Below are positions 54,865-64,000 of a stretch of DNA of 64,000 bases, one piece after another. This stretch comes from Chryseobacterium sp. LAM-KRS1 (GTDB lineage: Bacteria; Bacteroidota; Bacteroidia; Flavobacteriales; Weeksellaceae). Numbering within the stretch: the first letter of the stretch is position 1; every line of letters begins with the position of its first letter. The notes beneath the pieces are model-generated. The model was not told the origin of the DNA and did not search any database. It worked only from the letters and a program-made list of their open reading frames with translations. Position numbers and translations under genes: made by a program. The DNA is taken from contig NZ_JAAOIZ010000004.1 in NCBI RefSeq assembly GCF_013184525.1, forward strand, positions 713,228-777,227. Direction: 5' to 3'.

Positions 54865-56358
54865 ATGAAAAAAATAAAATATATATCATTTATACTTATT
54901 GCAGCTTTCTCTTCTACTGCATGTACTAATGATTTGGAAACAGCTCCTACTAATCAGGCTAATGAAGCTGAGATATTCAAGACAGCTGAAAGTGCTGAAA
55001 CGGTGATTAATGGGACATGGGCAAAATTCAATGATGACGGGCCTACCTATGCTAACATTGGCTATTCAACAGTATTACGGGCCAGCGATGCTATGGGAAG
55101 TGATGTCGCTGTCCTTACTAATAAATATGGCTTTGCATCGGCTTACGCTTTTACCGATTTAGTGAATAGTACCGGAAGTCGTTCTCAATTTGTATGGAGT
55201 TTATTATATTCTGCAATCAATAACATGAATAATGTGCTTAGTCGTATTGATGGAGTAGAAGGAAGTCAGTCTAAAAAGGATCAGGTTAAGGGCCAGGCAA
55301 AAGCTTTACGTGCTTTTTGTTATTTGAATTTAGCAAGCCTTTATCAGTTTAGTTATTTAAAAGATAAAAACGCTTTGGTAGCTCCAATTTATACAGAACC
55401 TACAACCATAAATTCTGTAGGAAAAAAGAGAGCTAGCCTTGAAGAAATTTATACTTTGATTAAAAACGATCTATCAGAGGCAGGACTTTTATTAGCAAAT
55501 TATACAAGAAATAATAAGGATAAAATTGATAAGTCTGTGGTATATGGATTATTGGCCAGGACTTACTTAAATACGGGTGAGTGGACTAAGGCTACTGCTG
55601 CTGCTCAAATTGCAAAAGCTAGTTTTCAGTTGATGGCTCCCGAAAAGTATAAGGACGGGTTTAATGATATTACCAATGGGGAATGGATCTGGGGACATGG
55701 CCAGACGCAGGAACAATCAGGGGAAAGCTATGCATTCCATTATTTAGATGTTTCTTCATCAGGAAGCTATTACTACAGTTTTATGGCGGACCCTTATTTT
55801 AAAGATTTATTTGACACCAATGACATCAGGTACCAATTGTTTCAATGGGATGGACTTCCCGGAAGGGAAGGTCTCTTGAGATATGCTAAATTTAAGTTTA
55901 AAGCCAATCTCATTGCTGACATTGTATTCATGAGATCAGCTGAAATGTATTTGATTGAGGCTGAGGCAGAAGCCAGAAATGGGAATGTAACCAATGCTGT
56001 AGCAGTTTTAAATCAACTGAAATCGGCGAGACAAGCTAACTTGTACAATGGATCTTTAGCCCAGAATGATGTGATCAAAGAAGTCCTGATCGAAAGAAGA
56101 AAAGAATTATTTGGAGAAGGATTTTCATTGTCCGATATCATAAGAACTCAGGGAACTGTAGTAAGAAAACCTTTTACTGATTCCAATGGTCAGCCAATTA
56201 AAGTACAAGTAACAACTCCGGATGGAACTGTAAAAACAGTGAATGGAAGAGGGCATTCTGTATTTTCTTTTCCTGATCAATCTGCCTTCACGCCAAACAG
56301 CAAGTATTATTTGTTTACGATTCCGCAGAAGGAGGTGGAGAATAACCCGAATTTGTAG
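54865..56358 (+). CDS. SusD/RagB-family surface lipoprotein 3
   Basis: A 497-residue lipoprotein with lipobox STAC near residue 20. SusD features: AKALRAFCYLNLASLYQF, GLLARTYLNTGEW, MRSAEMYLIEAEAEARNG, IERRKELFGEGFSLSDIIR, and C-terminal IPQKEVENNPNL. It is the partner lid of receptor 3, starting 24 bases after it and within the same riboswitch-controlled transcript, which ends at the terminator at 56417-56443. It may bind a sulfur-containing ligand rather than a glycan; this is inferred from the riboswitch only. Confidence 0.93.
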   Translation: MKKIKYISFILIAAFSSTACTNDLETAPTNQANEAEIFKTAESAETVINGTWAKFNDDGPTYANIGYSTVLRASDAMGSDVAVLTNKYGFASAYAFTDLVNSTGSRSQFVWSLLYSAINNMNNVLSRIDGVEGSQSKKDQVKGQAKALRAFCYLNLASLYQFSYLKDKNALVAPIYTEPTTINSVGKKRASLEEIYTLIKNDLSEAGLLLANYTRNNKDKIDKSVVYGLLARTYLNTGEWTKATAAAQIAKASFQLMAPEKYKDGFNDITNGEWIWGHGQTQEQSGESYAFHYLDVSSSGSYYYSFMADPYFKDLFDTNDIRYQLFQWDGLPGREGLLRYAKFKFKANLIADIVFMRSAEMYLIEAEAEARNGNVTNAVAVLNQLKSARQANLYNGSLAQNDVIKEVLIERRKELFGEGFSLSDIIRTQGTVVRKPFTDSNGQPIKVQVTTPDGTVKTVNGRGHSVFSFPDQSAFTPNSKYYLFTIPQKEVENNPNL

Positions 56359-56416
56359 CCTATTATTTAATGAGGAGGTTTTCCATAAGTCACCAATCTA
56401 ATGATATTTAAAAAAT

Positions 56417-56443
56417 AAATTCCCCGCTTTTAGCGGGGAATTT
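56417..56443. terminator. Bidirectional terminator after SusD 3
   Basis: AAATTCCCCGCT pairs with AGCGGGGAATTT around TTT (12 bp). T runs follow on both strands. It separates the SusCD operon from the convergent RHS-lipoprotein pair. Confidence 0.92.
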
Positions 56444-56448
56444 TTTAT

Positions 56449-56922
56449 TTACTTTTTTATAAGGTAAATAAGTTGTTCATGATTCTTATAATTCTTAAAG
56501 CCGATTTTTACGGAATCCAGTGTATTCCTTTTGCTGATATCATTGTAGTACATCACAATATTATCATTATTCAAACCACCACAAAAATCACAGTGAAAAT
56601 TGATAAACCGACTATGGTCGCTATCCTCAACACTTAAACCTTTTTGATTGGTTTTTAAATCTTTGATTTTAATACTTAAAGCAAAGAAATTTTTGTTGAT
56701 TCTTTGATCATTTTTCGAATTGTATTTAAAAGTTGTAAAAACTTCCTGAATTAAATACTCTGTCCGGTTAATTGTTATTTTATTGCTGGTTGGTTTATAC
56801 ACATGGATCAGTAATTTTTTCTCTCTTGCTTCAGATATGTCTGCAGGTAAAAATTCAGTATCAGAACCTACACACGAAACAGTGATTGAAAATATTGCCC
56901 ATAAGAAAATCAGATTTTTCAT
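56449..56922 (-). CDS. Small lipoprotein, candidate immunity protein of the RHS toxin
   Basis: A 157-residue lipoprotein: KNLIFLWAIFSITVSC gives a lipobox (TVSC, Cys about residue 17). The mature part is beta-rich with a CDFCGG segment (two Cys) and has no recognised domain. It starts 3 bases after the stop of the giant RHS gene, so it is co-transcribed. RHS toxins with periplasmic or envelope targets often have an adjacent lipid-anchored immunity protein. This role is inferred from position and size, not from similarity. It could also be an unrelated lipoprotein. Confidence 0.7.
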   Translation of the reverse strand: MKNLIFLWAIFSITVSCVGSDTEFLPADISEAREKKLLIHVYKPTSNKITINRTEYLIQEVFTTFKYNSKNDQRINKNFFALSIKIKDLKTNQKGLSVEDSDHSRFINFHCDFCGGLNNDNIVMYYNDISKRNTLDSVKIGFKNYKNHEQLIYLIKK

Positions 56923-56925
56923 AAT

Positions 56926-59900
56926 TTATTTAATATCATAAAACTTAACTAAATGCTTATCAAATATAAAATTATTAATGAAGAAATTAATATTAGGAGC
57001 CATCATACCTGAATATATTCTAGCATTATACATTGCTTTCAATGATTGCTCCACTACAGTAGTACAACTTGAAGTAAGCAGTTTGTACTTCGTTGAGATT
57101 ACATTTCTTGCAGCAGCAATTCCGCGATTGATCTGGGCTCTTGTCGCTCTGTAAACAGCAACCGCATCATACCTTTTACCTGGTGAAACCTTGGTGCTGT
57201 AGAAGTCGTTAATTTCCTCAATACTTTTAAAATTTTGATCAGTTTTAAGAGTTTCTCCATATACCCCTCCATTTTCATGGGTTCCATCCTTAGATATATA
57301 AAGTAGTGTACCATCTGGATTTTCAAATGCTATGGCTTCATGACCTGCTCCGTTAGCACCGCCATAATCGTGAAGAACACTTACTTCATAAGTCTTTTGT
57401 AGATGCTCCATCGCATGATTTAATCCAGCAACAATTCCACCGATCACAGCACCCTGCCAGAAGTTACCTCCGGACAATTCGGCACCTACACCTCCTGAGA
57501 TAGCCCCAAAGAGTACCTTTCCTACGGTTTGATTAGCAAAATCTTTAGCAAAAGCACCAAATGCTGAAGCTCCTAAACTACCCAATGCCCCTGAAAGCAT
57601 TGCCTGGTGGAAAGATCCACCCTGCATTAAGGATAAAGTTCCTTGAGCAATTCCATGTACTGTGGCTTGCGCTAATGCTACACCTGTTTGAGCCATTACC
57701 TTCAAAGCTGTATTAGATACCTGCACTGCAGATTGAATGGCGGGGGCAAAGAGCTGGCCTATACCAAAGGTGACGGCACCCGATATAGCACCAAATACAG
57801 TAGATTTAAATAATCCCAGAAGAGAAAACTTCTGTCCTGTGATAATAGCACTTACAATGTAACTTGCCGCACCAACGATCGCTCCGATAACTACTGCTGC
57901 CAATAGAGCAGACTCAATACCGAAGATGTATTCACCACTTGGGTCATTAAATAACAATGGATTATTCATTACATATCCATACTTATTATAATTCTGGGTG
58001 TTGTAAGGTTCCTGAATATTCTCATCAGCATTTAAGAATCTTCTCAACAGTGGATCATACAATCTTCCGTTCATGTGGATGATTCCCACTTCGGCAAAAT
58101 GTTCATGACTGGTGTATCCTCTTTCAATCAGTAACGCTGTATTGTCAATAATATTCTTATCGGTAATAATAGCACCATTTCCAACTTGAAGATGGGTGAA
58201 ATTACCCCATGCATCAAAATGTCTTTGTTCTAGTTTATTTCCTGCTTCATCACTGATGGCTAGGATACTTCCAATATAATCTTTATGAAGGAATTTATAT
58301 GAGCCATTGGTTTCGTTATAATCTTTCAGGAAAATAATATTACTCTCATAAGGAGTTCCTCCAATGTAAAGAACATGCTTTTCTTTACCTGTAGTATTAT
58401 CTAATACGACTTCAAAACTTCCATCTCCGCTATAGAATTTAGTAAACTTACCATCTCCGTCAGCGGCAAAGTTACCTCCATAAGTAACCCTTTGTCTCAT
58501 GCTTGTTAATCCATACTGGAAGGCTACATCTCCTTTTTGACCATCAATAAATACCGGGTCATTGTTCTCGTTATAAACGATACTTTGGATCAGGTCATTG
58601 TTATAATTTTGAGTTCCTGCAGCATTTAAGGTCATTCCTGTTGGCTGGTAAATTTTGGCAGAATTATTAAACTTAATAGTTCCAACCTGATCGTTTTCTA
58701 AGATTCTTCCTTTCTCGTCGTAGACATTACGGTTACTTGAAGGTTTGATTCCTGTTACAGGGTTAGTCCAGTTGATCAATCTGTTGTTGTCATCATAATC
58801 AAATGATTCAACGATATTAAAATCCCCCCCCGTTGTTCTGCTTTTCAGCTCGTTCTTTATTGCATCAAATGAATAAGAAAGTTGTAAAATACCTGGCTTT
58901 ACTTGTGAGGAATGGTTTACACTTGCTAAGAATCCATTAGGATCATATACGTTATTAACCTCTGAAGCTCCAAGTTTTGCTTTTAATACCTGACCCTTGG
59001 CGTTAGCCTGCATTAAGGTCCATAATATTTTACCTGATGTTTTGTCTTTTACCTGGGAAAGTTCCCCGTTCCATGTACTATAAACGTTCTCAATATCTAT
59101 CTTTGTAAGCACTCCAGATGAATATAGGCTCTTCTCGTAAGAAATCACCCTTCCTTTATCATCATAGGTAACTCCTTTCTGCATATAGTATCTACCGTTG
59201 CTGTTTTCAGATGCAGATAAAAGTCTTCCTTGTTGGTCGTAAACTTGACTTGAGCTATACGCTTTTCCTTTAGAAGTTCCGGTTTTAGAAATTACCCTTC
59301 CTTTATTATCATAAACAAATGAAATCAGTTTATTGGTTGCAGCCCCTGCATCTACTGTTGAAATTTCTTTCTGAGTGATCAGCTGACCAACAGTATTATA
59401 GATATACTCCTTCGTCCCTTTAGGACTGATGATTTTTTTAACCTGATCAAAACCATCATATTCATATGTGTATTTTCCGTTGGATGGATCAATATGTTCT
59501 GTCTTTCTACCCCAAACGTCATATTTTGTTGTTACAACGTTGCTTCCATATTGAGCAGTCAGCTGCTTTCCAAGGGAATTATACGTGAAATTAATAGTCC
59601 CTCCTTTATCTGTTGTAGAGATTACATTACCTAAAGCATCTACCGTTTTGGTCGTTGTTCTTCCATATCCGTTAAGCTCTTTTAAAGTTGTGACAGTTCC
59701 TGATACCCAACTTTCCGTCTGTTTGCCATTAAAGAATAAAGCTGTCATTTTAGCTGGGAATACACTATCATCATAGGTAAATGTGTTCCACTGGATATTG
59801 GCAGGCAAGTCTTCAGTTGCCTGGTCAAAGTACGGCTCGGACTCTTTAATTTTTCTGCCTAAAGCATCAAACATGCGGTAAACTGCTACGAATTTCCCTT

Positions 59901-62900
59901 GCTCAAAACCTTTAGTCTGGGTTTTATATTCCTGACCCAATTTGTTATTATATTTTCTAGAGATACTTCCATCTGCTTCATATGTGATCACCATGGTATT
60001 TCCCTGGTCATCTTTTATATACTGGTAGCTAGTAGTTCCACCAATATTTGTTTTGGCAGTCAACTGTTTTCCCCAGAAATCATAAGTGTTGGTTGTTGTA
60101 TTTCCTGATGGATCTGTCTCGCTCAAAATCTGTCCCCAGTTATTATAGGTAATACTGGTTTCTAATCCAAGGTTGTCCGTTTTCTTTATAACAAATCTTC
60201 CCTTATCATCATATTCGCTTTTGTTAATTCTGAACTGTGAATCACTTCCGGCTGTAACTTTCTTCTCAATGACATTACCGAATCCATCATATTTATAATC
60301 CTCGGTAAGATTGTCCGAGAAGTTATTGGAGAAGTTATTTCCAGAAACATTAATTACTGTTTTAGGGAGATTATTTTGGTACAAGTAATATTGGCTTACT
60401 TTATTGGTCGTATTAAAAGCCGCATGCTGCATAGTTTTTGCATCCAAATGACCAATGAAATAATCTTTTCCAATTCCTGAAGGATTATGAGTGTAAATAA
60501 AGTCCGTCGTGGTTACTGAAAAATTATCATTAACATTGGAAGTGGTTTTAGACGGCAGGTAGTAGGTATTGTAAATAGCTGTTCCTGCTGTTGTAACATT
60601 CGTCAAAAAGTCCTTAGCTAATGTAGAGGTTGCGACAGTAGCTGTTACAACTTTAGGCTTGTCAGCATCAGAAACTGTTGTAACAACTTGCCCGTTGAGA
60701 AGTTTATCTGTCTTATAAATTGTTGATTTGTAATTTAATAACTGAGTGTTGTTCTCAGAGATATCTGCCGGGAATATCAGGTTTTCATTATTGGTTCTGA
60801 TGGACCACTCTTTTACAGGAACTCCGTCCAATAAAGGGTCTATTTGTATACCCGACCAAATTTTAGCATTTTCAAATCCGGCAGCATATAAGGAGGAGCG
60901 GGCAGTTTGACGGAAGCCAATTACCCCTCTTCCTGTAAAGTGACTTAAAAAACCTCTGTATCTGAAATCCTGGATCAGAGTACCGGCTGGCGTATACTGT
61001 TTAATCTGTGATACAGCAGCGGATAATGGTGCTTGCTCCAATTCAAAATAAGGATAAAGTTCTTTTTGTACGGGCTGATAAAAATTAGCATCTGTTTTTG
61101 AGTTAAGTTCTTTGTAGCTAATCTCTGTGGTGATTCCTCCTTGCTTGATATTCTTAGCTCTTGCCAAAGCGGGCACATAAGGATATCCATACTGAATCAC
61201 ATAGTTGTAACCGCACCCGATAACTCCAGAACAATCATCTGGTTTTCCTAAAAGGATAACCTGTTGGTTGTCTTTATTAATGGTCAAATTACTAAAAGGA
61301 ATTACCTTTTCGTTAAAAGACTTTAACCAGTTTCTTGTTTTGTAGAAGTTGATACCACTATTAGTTTGGATCGAAACTGTGTTTTCAGTATTATAAGGTT
61401 GTGGAATGCTTGCTCCCAGAATAGTAATAGGAGGATTGTAAACAATACTTTTATCATTGGCTCCGGATACTTTGTTAACAGAGTAAACTGTAACATTGGT
61501 ATTAGTCCATTCCTTGTCATGGTGAGCATTCCATGTATGGTCAGTAATTAAAACATTTGAAACAATAATTTCAGATTTTCCATCGCCATCCAAATCTGCT
61601 GTATTATACTGGAAATATCTGCTCATACCATACGCACATCCACTTTCAAAGAAGGTATTATGAACACCTTGTGTTAAGGTTTCGGTTCCTGAAGAGTAGA
61701 AAATAAAGTTATTGATGTAGAACTGATTCAGCTTTTTCCCATCAGATAAAAATAAATTCCAGTTATAAGATTTATTCCCTTGAGGAACTAAGACATCAAT
61801 TTTGCTGTCGCCATTAAAGTCACCGTATAGTGCACCATTGAAGAATCCTCCCAGCGCTTGTCCTGTGAAGTTTCCTACATTGGATAATACAAAGTTTCCT
61901 GCAGATATTTTATTGATATTAAATACTTTGGTCATAGTACCATTGGAGCTATTGAGCCAGATAATATCCTGGATTCCATCTCCGTTAAAATCTGCGAACT
62001 GGATTTTCTTTGCAGCTCCAGTTCCCTCGTCATATTTGTAAATGCTTTCGGCAACCGGAAGGTTTTCACTTAGATCAAATAATATAGATGAGTAAAAACT
62101 TGTTAAAGTACTTCCTGGAATAATGTTTACCTCTCCATTGTCGATCGGAGGTACTCCATATTCTTCAGTATTGGATGAGTTAACTGAAGGCTCGATATAA
62201 GGAAGTGTAGGAGGCGTAGTTTCATCCAAGGCAACAGGATTTGAAATAGGTTTACCAATAGGTTCCGGATCAAATCCTCCATTAATACATGTTCTCGTTC
62301 TTCTGAAATTAAAAAGAAGTTCCGTAATTCCGTCCCCGTCATAATCATAGCTTGTCAGTTCCGATAAGCTTACAACTGAATAGTTACATCCCGTCATAGG
62401 AAGGTCGTCATCTCCGGGATCACCAATAGCATACTGATCATACGTAATTAGTTTCGAATATTCCAGCTTGAATCTGAAATCTGAAATATCTACAGAGTAT
62501 ACCAATAATTCATAATTGGGCTTTTTAGGATCTCCTGTAGCAACGGTATGAGGAATAACGATTCCTGCTTTGTTTTTTACGTATCCGTCTTTTTTGAAAG
62601 TCACAGATGTCGCCTTACCAAATTCAGCAGCTGTAAATCGATTAAGTTCATACTGTAGCGGCATAACCGGAACATCTTTGTATACGGAGCTCTTAAAGTT
62701 CAAAACACCTACCTGTGTGGATCCCGCAGTCCCTGGAGTGGGAACGTATTCCAGATAGTCTGTGATACCATCCATATCAAAATCACCATATTTTTTGGTA
62801 TTGGTCGTGGTGATATTATATTCTTTAGTTGTTTCCTCTCCTGCAGTCTGAGCAGGTTCATATTCTATAGCTATAGGATTGGCTGCCTCATTATTACTGT

Positions 62901-64000
62901 TGTATTCCGTAATCTTATTGACAAACTGATAACTCGTACCATTATCCGTATATTCTAATGCATATCTTCTAAACTGATTACCACTTGTGGAAACGACAAC
63001 CTCATTTAATAATTTGTCCTGATTGTAATAAAATCCCTGATGATAGGAAATCTCCTTAAAAGTCCTATCCAGGTTATAATTGAACGAAATCTCATTGAAA
63101 TGTGGCTTATTAAGGGTCTCATTCCCACCCCATTTTATTTTCTTTATCCGGGTAACATCCCCACCTGGAACTGGTTGAGAAGTAAGATATTGGTTCTTCT
63201 CATATTCATAGGTGATGTAATTCCCCTGGGCATCCATCCATTTTACAAGATTATATCCCATAGAGGTTCTGGCTGCACTATAATGCTCCGGATCGCTGTA
63301 TTCAGTATCTCCATACCATGCCTGCGAGCCGTCATCAAAGGTAACATGGAACAACATGGGTCCTTGAACTCCATTTTTTGTTCCTAATGATTTGATTTTG
63401 ATATTGGAGTATTTCTCAGTAACATACTCAGCTCCATCTTTTCCATATTCTCCCGATTTAAGAATGAGCCTCTGTCCGTTAAAGCTATAATTATCTGAAT
63501 AATCAAGTTGTACCGATTTGGTTATTCCGTCTTTTTCAATATTCTTACTTATTCTAGATACTGCTGTTATTCCTGAAATATCCCAACCATAACCCGCAAT
63601 TCCATTGACAGAACCACTTGTATATGTCAGGTTGATCTGAGGTGCTACACTTTTTATTCCTGGAGGTAAAGCTATTGGTAAGCTAAATTGCAGTTGTCCG
63701 GTTCCGGAAACCTCTATATTTCCTTTGGTATCATGGAAACTCTGGCCTGTTGGTGCAGATGTCCCGGTTGGATTACCGGCTCCCGCGCCGGAATCTGTAG
63801 GTCCCCCACCTGGGTTTTCAGTAGAAGGCCCGATCTTTGCCACAAAAGGATTTGAAGTGCCGGAGGAGGCCTTAAATCCTTGAGCCAAGACCACGGTTTG
63901 CGGATCCTGTACTGTTCTTGATGTACTTTCCTGCTGATAGAGTATGGTCTGGGAATAGCCCAACACCGAACAGAGGGAAAGTACCAATGATGAAAGAATC
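56926..64000 (-). CDS. Giant secreted SpvB/FG-GAP/RHS-repeat protein with C-terminal hydrolase-like domain (N-terminus cut)
   Basis: At least 2353 residues; the reading frame stays open to base 64000, so the first residues of the signal peptide (ILSSLVLSLCSVLGYSQ is visible) lie outside. Layout: signal peptide; Gly/Ser/Thr/Pro linker; SpvB-like domain (about 95-230, GYGWDISGI); FG-GAP/VCBS calcium-type repeats (about 395-830, DFNGDGIQDI, DLDGDGKSEI); RHS/YD repeats (about 1230-1980, YDGFGNVIEKK); RHS core end (RLYDPLLRRFLNADENI, NNPLLFNDPSGE); a hydrophobic Gly-rich stretch; and a C-terminal domain with GAGHEAIAFE (His near 2215) and SSCTTVVEQS (Cys near 2307). The His-then-Cys order resembles permuted papain/NlpC-P60-like hydrolases. 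Likely a polymorphic toxin; target unknown. Confidence 0.85.
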   Translation of the reverse strand, partial: ILSSLVLSLCSVLGYSQTILYQQESTSRTVQDPQTVVLAQGFKASSGTSNPFVAKIGPSTENPGGGPTDSGAGAGNPTGTSAPTGQSFHDTKGNIEVSGTGQLQFSLPIALPPGIKSVAPQINLTYTSGSVNGIAGYGWDISGITAVSRISKNIEKDGITKSVQLDYSDNYSFNGQRLILKSGEYGKDGAEYVTEKYSNIKIKSLGTKNGVQGPMLFHVTFDDGSQAWYGDTEYSDPEHYSAARTSMGYNLVKWMDAQGNYITYEYEKNQYLTSQPVPGGDVTRIKKIKWGGNETLNKPHFNEISFNYNLDRTFKEISYHQGFYYNQDKLLNEVVVSTSGNQFRRYALEYTDNGTSYQFVNKITEYNSNNEAANPIAIEYEPAQTAGEETTKEYNITTTNTKKYGDFDMDGITDYLEYVPTPGTAGSTQVGVLNFKSSVYKDVPVMPLQYELNRFTAAEFGKATSVTFKKDGYVKNKAGIVIPHTVATGDPKKPNYELLVYSVDISDFRFKLEYSKLITYDQYAIGDPGDDDLPMTGCNYSVVSLSELTSYDYDGDGITELLFNFRRTRTCINGGFDPEPIGKPISNPVALDETTPPTLPYIEPSVNSSNTEEYGVPPIDNGEVNIIPGSTLTSFYSSILFDLSENLPVAESIYKYDEGTGAAKKIQFADFNGDGIQDIIWLNSSNGTMTKVFNINKISAGNFVLSNVGNFTGQALGGFFNGALYGDFNGDSKIDVLVPQGNKSYNWNLFLSDGKKLNQFYINNFIFYSSGTETLTQGVHNTFFESGCAYGMSRYFQYNTADLDGDGKSEIIVSNVLITDHTWNAHHDKEWTNTNVTVYSVNKVSGANDKSIVYNPPITILGASIPQPYNTENTVSIQTNSGINFYKTRNWLKSFNEKVIPFSNLTINKDNQQVILLGKPDDCSGVIGCGYNYVIQYGYPYVPALARAKNIKQGGITTEISYKELNSKTDANFYQPVQKELYPYFELEQAPLSAAVSQIKQYTPAGTLIQDFRYRGFLSHFTGRGVIGFRQTARSSLYAAGFENAKIWSGIQIDPLLDGVPVKEWSIRTNNENLIFPADISENNTQLLNYKSTIYKTDKLLNGQVVTTVSDADKPKVVTATVATSTLAKDFLTNVTTAGTAIYNTYYLPSKTTSNVNDNFSVTTTDFIYTHNPSGIGKDYFIGHLDAKTMQHAAFNTTNKVSQYYLYQNNLPKTVINVSGNNFSNNFSDNLTEDYKYDGFGNVIEKKVTAGSDSQFRINKSEYDDKGRFVIKKTDNLGLETSITYNNWGQILSETDPSGNTTTNTYDFWGKQLTAKTNIGGTTSYQYIKDDQGNTMVITYEADGSISRKYNNKLGQEYKTQTKGFEQGKFVAVYRMFDALGRKIKESEPYFDQATEDLPANIQWNTFTYDDSVFPAKMTALFFNGKQTESWVSGTVTTLKELNGYGRTTTKTVDALGNVISTTDKGGTINFTYNSLGKQLTAQYGSNVVTTKYDVWGRKTEHIDPSNGKYTYEYDGFDQVKKIISPKGTKEYIYNTVGQLITQKEISTVDAGAATNKLISFVYDNKGRVISKTGTSKGKAYSSSQVYDQQGRLLSASENSNGRYYMQKGVTYDDKGRVISYEKSLYSSGVLTKIDIENVYSTWNGELSQVKDKTSGKILWTLMQANAKGQVLKAKLGASEVNNVYDPNGFLASVNHSSQVKPGILQLSYSFDAIKNELKSRTTGGDFNIVESFDYDDNNRLINWTNPVTGIKPSSNRNVYDEKGRILENDQVGTIKFNNSAKIYQPTGMTLNAAGTQNYNNDLIQSIVYNENNDPVFIDGQKGDVAFQYGLTSMRQRVTYGGNFAADGDGKFTKFYSGDGSFEVVLDNTTGKEKHVLYIGGTPYESNIIFLKDYNETNGSYKFLHKDYIGSILAISDEAGNKLEQRHFDAWGNFTHLQVGNGAIITDKNIIDNTALLIERGYTSHEHFAEVGIIHMNGRLYDPLLRRFLNADENIQEPYNTQNYNKYGYVMNNPLLFNDPSGEYIFGIESALLAAVVIGAIVGAASYIVSAIITGQKFSLLGLFKSTVFGAISGAVTFGIGQLFAPAIQSAVQVSNTALKVMAQTGVALAQATVHGIAQGTLSLMQGGSFHQAMLSGALGSLGASAFGAFAKDFANQTVGKVLFGAISGGVGAELSGGNFWQGAVIGGIVAGLNHAMEHLQKTYEVSVLHDYGGANGAGHEAIAFENPDGTLLYISKDGTHENGGVYGETLKTDQNFKSIEEINDFYSTKVSPGKRYDAVAVYRATRAQINRGIAAARNVISTKYKLLTSSCTTVVEQSLKAMYNARIYSGMMAPNINFFINNFIFDKHLVKFYDIK

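Noticed and set aside
1..64000. Mobile element or prophage boundaries
   Set aside because: No transposase, integrase, phage gene, att-like direct repeat or tRNA was seen, although the glycan locus and RHS region are likely variable between strains.

Overview
The window looks like a chromosomal segment of a Flavobacteriales bacterium (Bacteroidota), most like Chryseobacterium or a relative. The evidence is A+T-rich DNA, three SusC/SusD outer-membrane pairs, promoters of the Bacteroidota type (TTG, about 20 bases, then TAnnTTTG), a bacillithiol gene (bshC), a GYDIA-family GHMP kinase, and no clear Shine-Dalgarno sequences. No tRNA, rRNA, transposase, integrase or CRISPR array was seen.

Bases 1-25908 form a surface-glycan locus, almost all on the minus strand. 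It holds ugd, rmlB and rmlA (nucleotide-sugar supply), then an ABC exporter pair (wzm/wzt type), then a translationally coupled fdtA-fdtC-fdtB set. That set should make dTDP-3-acetamido-3,6-dideoxyhexose from the RmlA/RmlB product. After it come at least ten glycosyltransferases (including a tandem triplet of GT2 paralogues), one further glycosyltransferase-like protein, an AsnB-like amidotransferase, an atypical SDR protein, a methyltransferase and two more hexapeptide acyltransferases. Near the end is a small set of an amino-acid-type adenylating enzyme, a GNAT and an oppositely oriented stand-alone carrier protein. The polymer is probably assembled in the cytoplasm, exported by the ABC transporter, and decorated with acetyl, methyl, amide and possibly aminoacyl groups. 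No initiating transferase or ligase is in the window.

Bases 26017-30928 are the conserved rimP-nusA-infB operon. It has a strong promoter, a leader with a terminator-like hairpin, and a clear terminator.

Bases 31121-41819 hold two adjacent SusC/SusD loci. Their promoters are almost superimposable (TTG-N20-CATATTTG) and share an inverted repeat that runs from the -7 box to the start codon, so they are probably co-regulated. The first locus also encodes a small lipoprotein and a secreted protein of unknown function.

Bases 41910-51499 are mainly housekeeping: a putative porin, bshC, a LysM plus periplasmic-binding-like protein, fabD, the GYDIA kinase, pckA and, convergently, aroQ.

Bases 51687-56443 hold the most striking regulatory unit. 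A consensus promoter overlaps a 10-bp perfect inverted repeat. It is followed by a SAM-I (S-box) riboswitch aptamer and an intrinsic terminator, and these control a third SusC/SusD pair. This links an outer-membrane nutrient importer to S-adenosylmethionine/methionine status.

Bases 56449-64000 (minus strand) hold a very large secreted SpvB/FG-GAP/RHS protein, cut at its extreme N-terminus by the window edge. Its C-terminal domain looks like a permuted papain-like (His then Cys) hydrolase. A small lipoprotein gene 3 bases downstream could be its immunity partner.
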